64,000 nt of DNA, taken from assembly GCA_947311845.1 (NCBI GenBank), contig CAMZMU010000111.1, forward strand, positions 28,517,480 to 28,581,479, read 5' to 3'. Position 1 is the stretch's first letter, and every line of letters starts with the position of its first letter. Origin of the DNA: Poa pratensis. Its lineage: Eukaryota; Streptophyta; Magnoliopsida; Poales; Poaceae. Shown piece after piece: positions 44,154 through 54,025 of this stretch. The notes under the pieces were generated by a model, which was given only the letters and a program-made list of their open reading frames with translations, was not told the origin of the DNA and made no database searches. The position numbers and the translations under genes were made by a program.

Positions 44154-44670
44154 GTAGTATGCCCAATCAGGAAGAAGCACACGGATCGTTTGTTTCCTTC
44201 GAGCGCTTGTGAGCCATTGAATCAGCGGTGTGTTTATTTCGAGCGCTTGTGAGCCGTTGGATCAGCGGTGTGTGTTTCTTTTCAGGCTTGTGAGCTGTAG
44301 TATGCCCAATCAGGAAGAAGCACACGGATCGTGTGTTTCCTCCCAGCGCTTCTGAGCCGTTGGATCAGCGGTGTGTTTCTTTCGCTTGATCCAACGGCTC
44401 CCAAGCGCACGAAGGAAACACACGATCCGTGTGCTTGTTCCTGATTGGCTAGCTGGAGGGTGTCACTAGAAAGGGCTTGTGAGCTGTAGTATGCCCAATC
44501 AGGAAGAAGCACACGGATCGTGTGTTTCCTCCCAGCGCTTTTGAGCCGTTGGATCAGCGGTGTGTTTCTTTCGCTTGATCCAACGGCTCCCAAGCTCTCG
44601 AAGGAAACACACGATCCGCGTACTTGTTCCTGATTGGCTAGCTGGAGGGAGTCACTCGGAGAGGCGGGTC
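44154..44670. promoter_or_regulatory. second palindrome-rich upstream block
   Basis: Paralogue of 41220-41545: GTATGCCCAATCAGGAAG, CACACGGATCGTGTG and GGATCAGCGGTGTG repeats, partly duplicated inside this block. It ends in the same GGAGAGGCGGGTCTAT. Confidence 0.6.
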
Positions 44671-44678
44671 TATATATA
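44671..44678 (+). promoter_or_regulatory. TATA box upstream of the hairpin array
   Basis: TATATATA in GGGTCTATATATAGCCC, at the position equivalent to the gene A TATA box. Transcription would run into the repeats at 44780-45600, where no gene A homologue is present. Confidence 0.5.
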
Positions 44679-44987
44679 GCCCACCTCCTCAGACAGGTTA
44701 CTCACTCACACAAAACATTCCAGCGTCACTAGGAGAGGCATCTTTGGGCAACCAGCGGCAAGACGTCTCTGATGACCTGTGACCGTTCCAAACGGTTGCA
44801 GATCATCAGCGATGTCTTGCCGTACGGTTGTAGAACATCAGAGACATCTTGCCGAACGGTTGTAATCATCAGAGTTGTCTTGCCGGATCGAAGTGACCCT
44901 CAAACACAAAACATTCGGGTTCCCTGCATACGTCCCAGGTTACTCACTCATATATTCTACCTTGTGCTAAAACACAAAACATTCGGG

Positions 44988-45600
44988 TTCCCTGCATACA
45001 TCCCCACGGTGCATTTGATATGCAGGCACTCTCTAGCCACTGTGGGGCTGTATGCAGGGGAAACCGTGTGTTTTGTTCTATCTACAAAATCCTTCAGTTC
45101 GTCGACCGAATACAAAGCATCCGGATTCCCGTCATATAGCCCGACGGTGCATTTGATATGCAGGCACTCACGAGCCACCGTCGGGCTGTATGATGGGAAA
45201 CCGTGTGTTTTGTTCTATCTACAAAATCCTTCAGTTCATCGACCGAATACAAAGCATCCGGATTCCCGTCATATAGCCCGACGGTGCATTTGATATGCAG
45301 GCACTCACGAGCCACCGTCGGGCTGTATGACGGGAAACCGTGTGTTTTGTTCTATCTACAAAATCCTTCAGTTCGTCGACCGAATACAAAGCATCCGGAT
45401 TCCCGTCATATAGTCCAACGGTGGCACCGTTGGGCTGTATGACGGGAAACCGTGTGTTTTGTTCTATCTACAAAATCCTTCAGTTCGTCGACCGAATACA
45501 AAGCATCCGGATTCCCGTCATATAGTCCAACGGTGGCACCGTTGGGCTGTATGACGGGAAACCGTGTGTTTTGTTCTATCTACAAATCCTTCAGTTCATC
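44988..45600 (+). repeat. tandem array of five long hairpins (137- and 112-bp units)
   Basis: Hairpins at 44988-45062, 45126-45199, 45263-45336, 45400-45448 and 45512-45560. Each has arms of about 24 bases. Units 1 to 3 have a loop of about 26 bases that itself contains GCAT..ATGC. Units 4 and 5 lack the loop. Spacers share GTGTTTTGTTCTATCTAC and GTCGACCGAATACAAAGC. The arms differ between units yet still pair within each unit. Frames across it are by-products of the repeat. It lies 0.3 kb downstream of a TATA box. Possibly a source of hairpin small RNAs. Confidence 0.85.
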
Positions 45601-45919
45601 CCGACGGACCGTCAGTGTTCATGCTTGGTGGAGCCATTCAGTGATATCTTCGGGACATATTCGTATTTAGGATGTATGAGACATATCCGTATTTCTATTT
45701 GTACGTGAGACATATTCATATTTATGTTTGTATGACACAAATTATCTACGTACGAAACATATTCATATTTATGCAAAATTCGCGTCATCATTTTATGTGG
45801 GTGGAGACCGCTACTCGGTGTAGCAAAATACATAAAAATGAATAAAAACATATTAAAACTGTTAAATTTAATTATAGGTAGAAATAAATGAATAAAATTT
45901 AAGATTATAAAAAAACATG
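45601..45919. other. AT-rich spacer, nothing recognised
   Basis: Several spaced ACATATTCATATTTATG phrases and an A/T-rich stretch, no gene. Confidence 0.5.
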
Positions 45920-46215
45920 GACCTTTTGCCGACGGCAAGGCCGTCGGCATAGCTTGGAGCATAAAATGAAGAGAGGAAAATTTAATTTTACTTTCGCCGA
46001 CGGCATTGCCGTCGGCTTAGGTGAGGCTGCTTTTTCTCTGTCTGGATTTGCCGACGGTGAAAGAATAGCCGACGGTAGCCGTCGGCGTAGGTTGGCTATG
46101 CCGACGGCATTTTCTATGCCGACGGTTGTGGCTATCGGCTGGCCTCCACGGGCTCTATGCCGACGGCCCCGACTAAAAGCCGTCGGCAAAGGGCTTGGCC
46201 GTCGGCATAGATCGG
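45920..46215. repeat. CACTA right subterminal repeats
   Basis: About a dozen GCCGTCGGC/GCCGACGGC motifs in both orientations, mirroring 27690-28080, directly inside the right terminus at 46228. Confidence 0.9.
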
Positions 46216-46228
46216 CTGTGCCGTAGTG

Positions 46229-47272
46229 CCGCTAACCCACGGTCAGCGCCCTACATCCTCCAAAAGCATGCAGAAGCTGAACTTTAGCGATCCCTAAGCA
46301 GCTAAAGTAGAACTGGAAACTATGCAAACTACAGATCATTTTGATCTTCTTCTTTTTGCTTCAACCATCTGGGGCTTACATCACCACATGTATGTTGCCA
46401 CTCTCCTCCGGATGTTCCCTCAGATAGTGGAGCGTCGCCCTGCCACCATAAGCAGAAGTAGCAGTGGACCTCCAGGTGTTTATCCAGCCGAAGTCAGCAC
46501 ACCTCAGCCGGGGTCGATCGCCAGGGGGATTTGAGCTTTGCGAGCAGTAGACTTGCGAACTGCTCCACCTTTCCTCCTGCTAGCTCTTTTTGTGGAATTA
46601 CCCAGAGCTTCAGATAAGAGAGAGTTAGCCGCCACACCTGTTTCACATTAATCCAAGTCCAACCATTAAAAATCATGTTATTCCTATTATTCCAAATGCT
46701 CCATAAGACAGCAGCAGGAACTACATTCAAGTGCAAAAATCTAGTATTAGATAACCATTTAGAAGCAAGTGATTCGAAGTCAGTAATGTCTACATCAAAC
46801 ACTTGTTTCACTAACTCCCACATGTTTTTGGCCACAATACACTCAAAAAACAAGTGGTACACTGACTCTATTTCCTTACATAATTCACTTTCTAAAGCTT
46901 TAGCCATTCCCCTTCGCCGGAGGTTATCCCTAGACATGATTTTGTTTTGGGAGAAGAGCCATAGGAAGACATGAATCCTAGGAGGCACCTTGACATCCCA
47001 AACTACATGCAAATAGATTGGCATTACTCCTCTAAAATTGACTATAGCATACATCGATTTGGAAGAGTAGATCCCATTCGACTCATACTGCCAGATCATA
47101 TGATCATCCTCATCTGTGAGAACAACAGAGCCAGCTATGCCTAATAATTCCAGCCATTGCTCCATCATATCATCTGTGAAAATTCTCCTAAAATCACACC
47201 TAAGTTGATTGCCATCCCATAAATCTGCTACAGTTTTAGTTTGTTGGTTTGAAACTACATAGATATTCTAGC
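46229..47272 (-). mobile_element. LINE, main remaining segment (5' truncated)
   Basis: Together with 27527-27672 it forms one minus-strand LINE fragment of about 1.19 kb, broken by the CACTA at CCG and flanked by the 14-bp duplication CGTTTGACATGTCT. Confidence 0.85.
46494..47168 (-). pseudogene. LINE ORF2 C-terminus with zf-RVT domain
   Basis: A 224-codon open frame: MIWQYESNGIYSSKSMYAIV, VWDVKVPPRIHVFLWLFSQN, RRGMAKALESELCKEIES, VYHLFFECIVAKNMW, AVLWSIWNNRNNMIFNG. This is the zinc-binding region that follows reverse transcriptase in plant L1-type LINEs (zf-RVT), with the C..C..H..C pattern partly changed. The endonuclease and reverse transcriptase are lost by 5' truncation. Confidence 0.85.
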
Positions 47273-48427
47273 CGTTTGACATGTCTGTTTGCTTTGCTTA
47301 CACTTTTTCGACGAAAACAGCAGCGCTGTACAGTGTACACGGTTTCTTCACAACTGATGTTATAGACACGGCCTACTACTGCTACCATGATTGACCGATT
47401 TTGTTTTGAGGAGCTGGTGTGTACCTTCTCGTGACTTAAATTGGTCACGATTAGTATGAAATAGGCAGTCAGAGCCTGCCATTTTCGGGCGATTAACTAG
47501 TAACTGTCAACATGCAAAATTACATTTACATGCTTTTACAAACCGGTTGATCAGGTCGTGAACCCTCGAGCTTTTATCCCTCGACATAGCTCCGTGACAA
47601 AACCTCGCTGGCCCGAAGAAGAGTAGCTCTCCACCACATGGTAATAGATACCCTAGAGACTATGGAAGAGTACATGTCTAACCGTGCATCATGGTTTTGT
47701 CACTTCATATATAAATCTAGCACTACACAATTGCTCATCCTGATGCTTCCTAATCCTATGGTTTTTGTGGTATTCAACAACATTGGAAAAGAAGCTCTAG
47801 CTAAGTGCATAACTTGTTTACATTGGTACGTGAAGTATGTAATATGAACCTAGAAATTGGTGAGCTCTACTCCTTGCCCAGCCTCGATCATATGGGTTTT
47901 CTTCTGAATCATGATCATGTTTGATCTCTACTGTCATGTTAAATGGGAACGACATTATATAGTTGGATGTAATGTGACACAACAACCATGCAGTAGATGC
48001 TTTCTTGCAATTTAATACTGTTGTCGGAGCACATGGCATTCATGTTCTGTTGTAAGTTTCCCCTCCCTTATTGAGATAGGTATTTTTTTACTAATGCTCC
48101 GCTGGTTGCAAAATAAATCCATCCTAACTGAAATAGCTATATAATAAAATGTTGATCATATCGATTGAAGTCCATGTTGTTGTTTCAATAACTCCGCACA
48201 TTTTGAAGAATTTTTTGCATTCGTCTTTTTAAGTCACAACTTTGTTACCGAGTGAATACAGGCGACATAAAGAGGTTAGCTAATGAGATTTACAAAACTC
48301 AAGGTTCCTATTCCCACAACCAATTACAAGTTAAACCTTCATAGATTAAATATTTTTCATATTTTACATAAATAACTAGATAAACGGTTAAACACACAAA
48401 CACAAAAAATACCTTAAACAAAGGGAA
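47273..48427 (+). repeat. unit R, copy 7
   Basis: GTACAGTGTACACGG, CGATTTTGTTTTGAGGAG, CATGCAAAATTACATTTACATG, GATGCTTCCTAATCC, CTAAGTGCATAACTTG, GATCATATGGGTTTTC, then segment c to AAACAAAGGGAA, where a second LINE inserted. This is the sequence-continuation of copy 6 across the nested insertion. Confidence 0.8.
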
Positions 48428-49533
48428 TTTTTTTTTGAGGCTTAAGGGCAGTCGTTCTGCCATTCGATTAGAAGGAAAGCAAGTATTTACAAAGTTGCCT
48501 CGAAAGGCAAAGGCCCTAAGGCCACAAAAAACTCAAACACACAAAAATTTCTCTTGCTAGGGCACCCGGTCTCCCGGGTCGTCCATGTAGGCAAAAGCCC
48601 TCAACGCGATCTCCTCACGGATGAGGCTCACGACATCTCCCAAAGGCAGCGCGACATTGGTGAAGATTCGTCGATTTCGCTGCTTCCAAACTCCCCAAAT
48701 GATGCCACTCGCCGCTTTCTTCTCTTTATTCGTCATGTTTTGTATGTACTTGTTCCACCAAGCATCAAAGGGTTTGATCATGGTGGGTGCGGATGGAGGC
48801 TGGGCACAAGCGGTGAGCACCGTGTCACGCACCGCCGCCGTGAAGGAGCACTCATGGCACAAATGTTGCACCGTCTCCGGATGAATGTGGCAGAGCTTGC
48901 AAATGGGAGAGTGTGGCCACCCTCCTTTTGCAAGGTTGTCACTCGTCTGGATCTTCTCATGCGACACTACCCAAGCAAAAAATTTGCATTTTGGTTCAGC
49001 GTGTGCCTCCCAAATCTTCTTGGACTCAAAGGGTGGGTGGCAGCCCTCAAATTGGCAGCGGTACGCGGAGGCTGCCGAGTATACTCCGGAGGTTGTCCAA
49101 CGCCATCTAATTGCGTCCGGTCTTGGCTGAAGTTGGACCTCAAGGAGGGTGGTCCAAAGATCAACGAACTTGGTGAGCTGTGGTGCGGTGCTGATGTTTT
49201 GCAAAGCTCGCAACCAATTGCCGTTGGAGAGCTCCTTTTGCACCGATCTACACTTCCTTGTTGCAATCTTGAAGAGTCCCGGGAAACGGTGCTTGAGGGC
49301 GCCTCCCTCATGCCAATTGTCATGCCAAAACATGCTCTTTGCCCCATCCCCCAAAGTGATGGTTGTGGAGGCTCGAAAGAGGTCCATGTCCGCCGGCGAA
49401 CAAGGGAGGCGAGCCCCAATCCATGGCCGACTTGTGTCCGTCCAGGCAAGCCACGGCCATCTAAGACGGAGAGCCCGTCCAAACTTCTCAAGGACGACAG
49501 GGAGACCCACTCTCCTAGCCATTGATCCCCTAC
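48428..49533 (-). mobile_element. 5'-truncated LINE (11-bp TSD)
   Basis: The minus-strand poly(A) appears as a T run at 48428-48436. The duplication AACAAAGGGAA occurs at 48417-48427 and 49534-49544. The empty site CAACAAAGGGAAATTACAACC is present in the unit R copy at 50860. Confidence 0.9.
48557..49533 (-). pseudogene. LINE ORF2 C-terminal part with zf-RVT domain
   Basis: An open frame reading FRASTTITLGDGAKSMFWHDNW (junction of reverse transcriptase and zf-RVT), IRWRWTTSGVYSAASAY, WEAHAEPKCKFFAWVVSHEK, CKLCHIHPETVQHLCHECSF and IIWGVWKQRNRRIF. This order is that of the C-terminal third of grass LINE ORF2. It is a different LINE family from 46494-47168. Although open, it lacks the catalytic domains and is inactive. 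Confidence 0.9.
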
Positions 49534-50159
49534 AACAAAGGGAAATTACAACCAAGAGTTACAATTTTGTTTAAACAAGCTCGTTCAAAATATACTGCAT
49601 TTGTGGATGTACCTTAAAATACACGTACCCGTGAGGGAGCGTTCCTTTGCTTGTGAGTAGTGGCGAAAAAAATCTGACATTTGTACAACGAGGCACTAGA
49701 AAATGTTTGCTTATGTCAACTGTCAAGGCATCAGGTATCTTCGGAGGGACGGCACGTAAGCAACAAGTAGTGAATGGGGGAATATCTCGTGCTAGGAGCA
49801 CGTGCTTAAACAATGCCCAACTGAGTTGTCTAAGGTGGCGAGCTAGTCATGGCCTGGATGATTATTCTACATGGGTGTCGAATAAACAGTCAACAAAACA
49901 TCTACTCGTAGTAGAAGTGTCCTGGAGAAACTGCGTGTGATATATTTTTTTCTCTTTTAAACAGTCTGCGACGCGTACTGACAAAGAAATCTCTGCTGCT
50001 CAGTCCAGCATATTTGACATGTCTGGCAGCAGATTAGCAGTGAAACAAGCGGCCGGGTCAGATAACTTGGACCCTACAATCACACTCGATTGCACACGAA
50101 ACTCGCAGGAAACACCTGCCGTCACCGGTCGGGGAGGTCACACGCCCGCGCGCCGACAA
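49534..50159 (+). repeat. unit R, segments c and a between copies 7 and 8
   Basis: AAATTACAACCAAGAGTTAC (c), then AACAAGTAGTGAATGG, GAGCTAGTCATGGCC, GTGTCGAATAAACAGTCAAC and GTGTCCTGGAGAAACTG (a), in the order seen in copies 5 and 6. Confidence 0.75.
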
Positions 50160-50990
50160 CTGCCGCCTAAGATTTTTCTGGTCCCGATGCTTCCAAATCC
50201 TAAGATTTTTCTGGTTCCAACTATATTGAAAAAAAGGTGCTCTAGCTAGTGCAAAAAACTCGTGTACCAGCATGTGAAGTATGTCAATATGAAACTATCA
50301 ACGGATGAGCTATGCCCCTTTGCTCAGCCTTGATCATATGTTCTTCTGAATCATGGTCATGCACATTTGATCTCTATTTTCATGTTTAAATAGGAACGAT
50401 ATTATAAAGTTGGATCAAATGTGGTACAGCAACCATGCGGTAGATATTCTATTGCAATTCAATATTGTTGCGGCAGCACATGGCATTCATGTACTGTTGA
50501 AAGGATCCCCTCCCTCGGTGGTGAGGTCAGTTTTTTTAATGCTCCACCAGTGCCAAAAAAAAAATCATCCCTAACTGAAATAGCCATCTAATAAAATTTT
50601 GATCGTATAGATTGAAGTCCACATTGTAGTTTCAATAGATCCATACATTTTTAGTAATCTGCATTTGTCTTCATAAGTCACATTTTCAATGTCGAGCGAT
50701 AACAAGCGACACAAAGATTTGGTTAATGAGATTTACAAAACCCAAGGCCCCTTTTCCCACAACCATTTACAAGTTAAGCCGTCTTTAATTAAATATGTTT
50801 CATATTTTACATTAATACCCAGATAAAGGGTTAAACACACAAACAACAAAAATACCTTCAACAAAGGGAAATTACAACCAAGAGTTTACCTCTTAAACAA
50901 GTTTGTTGGAAATAGACTGCATATGTGGTTGTAGCTTAAAACACATGGACAATCACAAATTATATATATATATATATATGTGTGTGTGTT
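50160..50990 (+). repeat. unit R, copy 8 (shortened)
   Basis: CCGATGCTTCCAAATCCTAAG, CTCGTGTACCAGCATGTG, GATCATATGTTCTTC, GGTACAGCAACCATGCGG, then segment c with AGATAAAGGGTTAAACAC. The early part of segment b has been lost. It runs into a (TA)n(TG)n tract at 50962-50988. Confidence 0.75.
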
Positions 50991-51055
50991 GTTGCAAAGT
51001 TGCACGCGAAGACAAAGCTGCACGCCATTTGTCTTAGTGGTAAGTATAGCAAACC

Positions 51056-51056
51056 C

Positions 51057-51130
<74 letters not shown>

Positions 51131-51152
51131 TAATAATAATAATAATAATAAA
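51056..51152. repeat. (TAG)n then (TAA)n microsatellite
   Basis: About 24 TAG/AGT triplets followed by about 8 TAA triplets. The poly-Ser, poly-Leu and poly-Tyr frames across it are artefacts. Confidence 0.95.
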
Positions 51153-51289
51153 ATTATACATAACACAACATTAATTTTAAACTTAACTATGTTTAGATAA
51201 AGCGAATATATAATACAACAAGATAATGGGTAATCAAAACCTACGTCATATACTAGAGCCAAAAAAAGGGAGATTACACAGGTTTTTGA

Positions 51290-51820
51290 AGAAACCAGCA
51301 GCTTTGTATATGGTTTTAAAATTGATGTTACGCACATGACCTACTACTATAACTAGTACGGTCGATCGGTTTTGTTTTGATGAGCCGTCTCAATGGAGTA
51401 TCTTCTACTGACTAAGAGATGACACTCATCGATTTGAAAAAGGCCGCCAGAGAAAACAGAAGAAAAACATGCCTGCAATTTTCGGGTGATTAATCAAGAC
51501 CATCAACATCTAAAACTATATTCACGTACTCTTCCAAACACATTGATGAAGTCGTGAATCCTCTAGATTCAATCCCTCGGCATAGATTCACGACAAAACC
51601 TCTCAGGCTCGAACAACAGCCCAGTTTGTAAAGTCCGTAGTAGGTACCCTAAAGGCTATAGAAGGGTACATGTCTAACCATGCATCATGGTCTTGTCACT
51701 TGATGAAAGACTCCAGCTCCGCAGATCACTGATCCTGATGCTTCCAAATCCTAAGATCTTTGTGGTTTTCAACAACATTGGAAAGGGAGCTTTAGTTAAA
51801 TGCAAACTCGTGTACAATGG
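51290..51820 (+). repeat. unit R, copy 9
   Basis: GACCTACTACTATAAC, GGTTTTGTTTTGATGAGC, CCATGCATCATGGTCTTGTC, GATGCTTCCAAATCCTAAG, CTCGTGTACAATGG, where the LTR element begins at 51821. Confidence 0.75.
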
Positions 51821-54007
51821 TGAAAGGACAAGGATGTCGCCTAGAGGGGGGTGAATAGGCGATTAAAACTTTTCCGGTTTAGGCTTGCTAATTACGGAAT
51901 AAAACTAGGTGTTTAAATTAACAAACCAACAACCTAAGTAAACTAGGCTCACCTATGTGCACCAACAACTTATGCTAAGCAAGACAAGCAACAAGATGAT
52001 AGCAAGATAGAATACTTCAAGCACGAAGGCTATCATAATGTAAAGTGCATAAGTAAAGAGCTCGGGTATAGAAATAACCGAGGCACACGGAGACGAAGAT
52101 GTATTCCCGAGTTCCTCCTTGTTAAGGGAGTACGTCTCGTTGGAGAGGTGTGAACCGACACAACGGTTCAACAAACACAAAGGTTTCACCTTCTTCTCTG
52201 ATGAACCGCACCACAAAGGTTTGGTTCACCTTCCACTATCGGAATCCTTCGAGGCGGAAATCCGGAGCCTTTCAACAACGATCCGGGGCACAACCCACAC
52301 AAGGGATTGGGGGCTCCCGAACAGGTACAAGTGACCACACAAGGGTCCAACCACCACGCGGGCGTCTAGGGTCCAAGGACCCAAGAGTAACAAGTTCACA
52401 AGCTTTCAACTTCCACGAATCCTCGTGGAGAGCACAAACCGATGCACGGAGCAATGGCAAGAGCACAAGACTCAAATTCTTCACTCTCAAATCCCACCAA
52501 AAGCAACTAATGCTTATGGGGGGAGAAGGGAGGAATAACAAGGAAGAACACCAAATCCCTCCAAGATCTAGATCCAAAAGCTTCCCCTCACTTAGAGGAG
52601 AGATTGATTGGTGGAATGGTAGATCTAGATCTCCTCTCTCTTTTCCCTCTAATTGGAGGCAAGAATCATGGAGGAATAGAGAGAAATCCAAGCTCAAGAA
52701 GGTCAACAATGGGGGGCTTTTTCGTGCTTGAGAGATCGGGGACATTGGGGAAGAAGACCCCCTTAAATAGGTCTCCAAAAATCTGCCCGTTATGCCCAGA
52801 AACATGTTATACCGGAGTTTTCGGACTAAATTTCCGGCCTACCTCCGGCCTGGCACCAGTAGGTGCCGCCATTCGCGATTTCTGGTCCGGGCCGGAGATT
52901 CCGGTGTGTTACACCGGAAATTCCGGTCTACACAAAAACTGCAGAAACATCAACACGAAAACGAACGCAATTTTCGCATCCGGACTCCGATTTCGATGAT
53001 CTTGGGCTCGTTGGAATCACAACGAAGAGCTCTTCAAGATTATGCAGAGAAACATCATAGTCCAACAAGGTAGGATAAAACCAAATGTAGAAAGGTAAAA
53101 ACATCTCTATTAAAGAACAACCGATAAATCCTCCAACATTAAGAATCCAACAAGTTTTTCATCTGGACTCCGTTTTCTATGATCTTGGGCTTGTTTCCAA
53201 GGTAATCACAAGCTTTACAAGATCATGCATATACACATCATACTCCATCACGTGAGGAGGATTACACAAGAGAGAGTTTGACCTCTCTACATGAGACGAA
53301 CCGGTAAAACCTCCAACATCCAAAACACCACAAGATATTCAAATGAAATCCGTTTTTGATGAATTAGAGATTGGTATGGAGATGAACACAAGCTCTAAAT
53401 TCACACATTGATAAAAGCTAAATAAGAACCAAGAAAGATGATGATGCCAAGTATGCAAAGGTTTGAGCTCTCCACAAAGATGTGATCAAGTTACTCACTT
53501 GAGATCCCCTCTTGATAGTACGCCGTCTAACCTAAACCCGGTCTCCCACTAACACCACGAGACCGGTAAAATAGAAACCCTATCAAGATCATACCTTTGC
53601 CTTGCGCATTCCACTTGAGCTAGATGATGACGATCTTGATCTCTTCAAGTGGACCACCTTTCTTGATTGCGCTTGCTAGCACATGCTTGATGCAGACTTC
53701 TCCAAATACTCCCCCATACACCATGATGGAAGAACCTTGCTAAGCTTCGTCTTCATGTATCCAATTGCACTTCATCTTTTTCTCTTGATGTATATAATGG
53801 CTTGGAGATAAACATGAATGTTCACCCAATCTTCATATAAACCCTTGGATGGAACCTTGGTCATCATGTAATCTTCTAGAGTCCAACACATGAACTCCAA
53901 TCTCTTCCTATGGACAAGATCTACAAGTATATCTCAATGCAAACATTAGTCCATAAGGATTGTCATTAATTACCAAAACCACGCATGGGGCAACACATGC
54001 ACTTTCA
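51821..54007 (-). repeat. 3' LTR of the gag-only element
   Basis: 2187 bp, TG..CA bounded, with inverted TGAAAG/CTTTCA ends. It contains internal diverged direct repeats (CATCTGGACTCCGTTTTCTATG at 53159 resembles stretches at 52979 and 53340). Left flank is unit R (AATGG). Confidence 0.9.
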
Positions 54008-54025
54008 ATCTCCCCCATTTTGGTA

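Larger units (their letters stand above)
27673..46228 (-). mobile_element. large CACTA transposon (18,556 bp, TSD CCG) with cargo
   Basis: The left end is CACTACGGGACTGGC. The right end, reverse-complemented, is CACTACGGCACAGCC. The target duplication is CCG on both sides (27670-27672, 46229-46231). GCCGTCGGC/GCCGACGGC subterminal repeats cluster at 27690-28080 and 45920-46215. Minus-strand genes are a TnpA-like gene and a truncated TNP2-type transposase (28265-32698). An isolated subterminal motif at 33333-33350 suggests the original element once ended soon after the transposase. 33.4-45.9 kb would then be added cargo, of which 34675-41214 is a later LTR retrotransposon. It is inserted in a LINE. 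Confidence 0.92.

Noticed and set aside
44772..45442. 173-codon and related repeated frames
   Set aside because: They arise from the 137-bp tandem hairpin repeat, whose length keeps frames drifting. The paired arms explain the sequence better.
50886..51337. Poly-Leu, poly-Ser and poly-Tyr frames
   Set aside because: They are three-frame readings of the TAG/TAA microsatellite.
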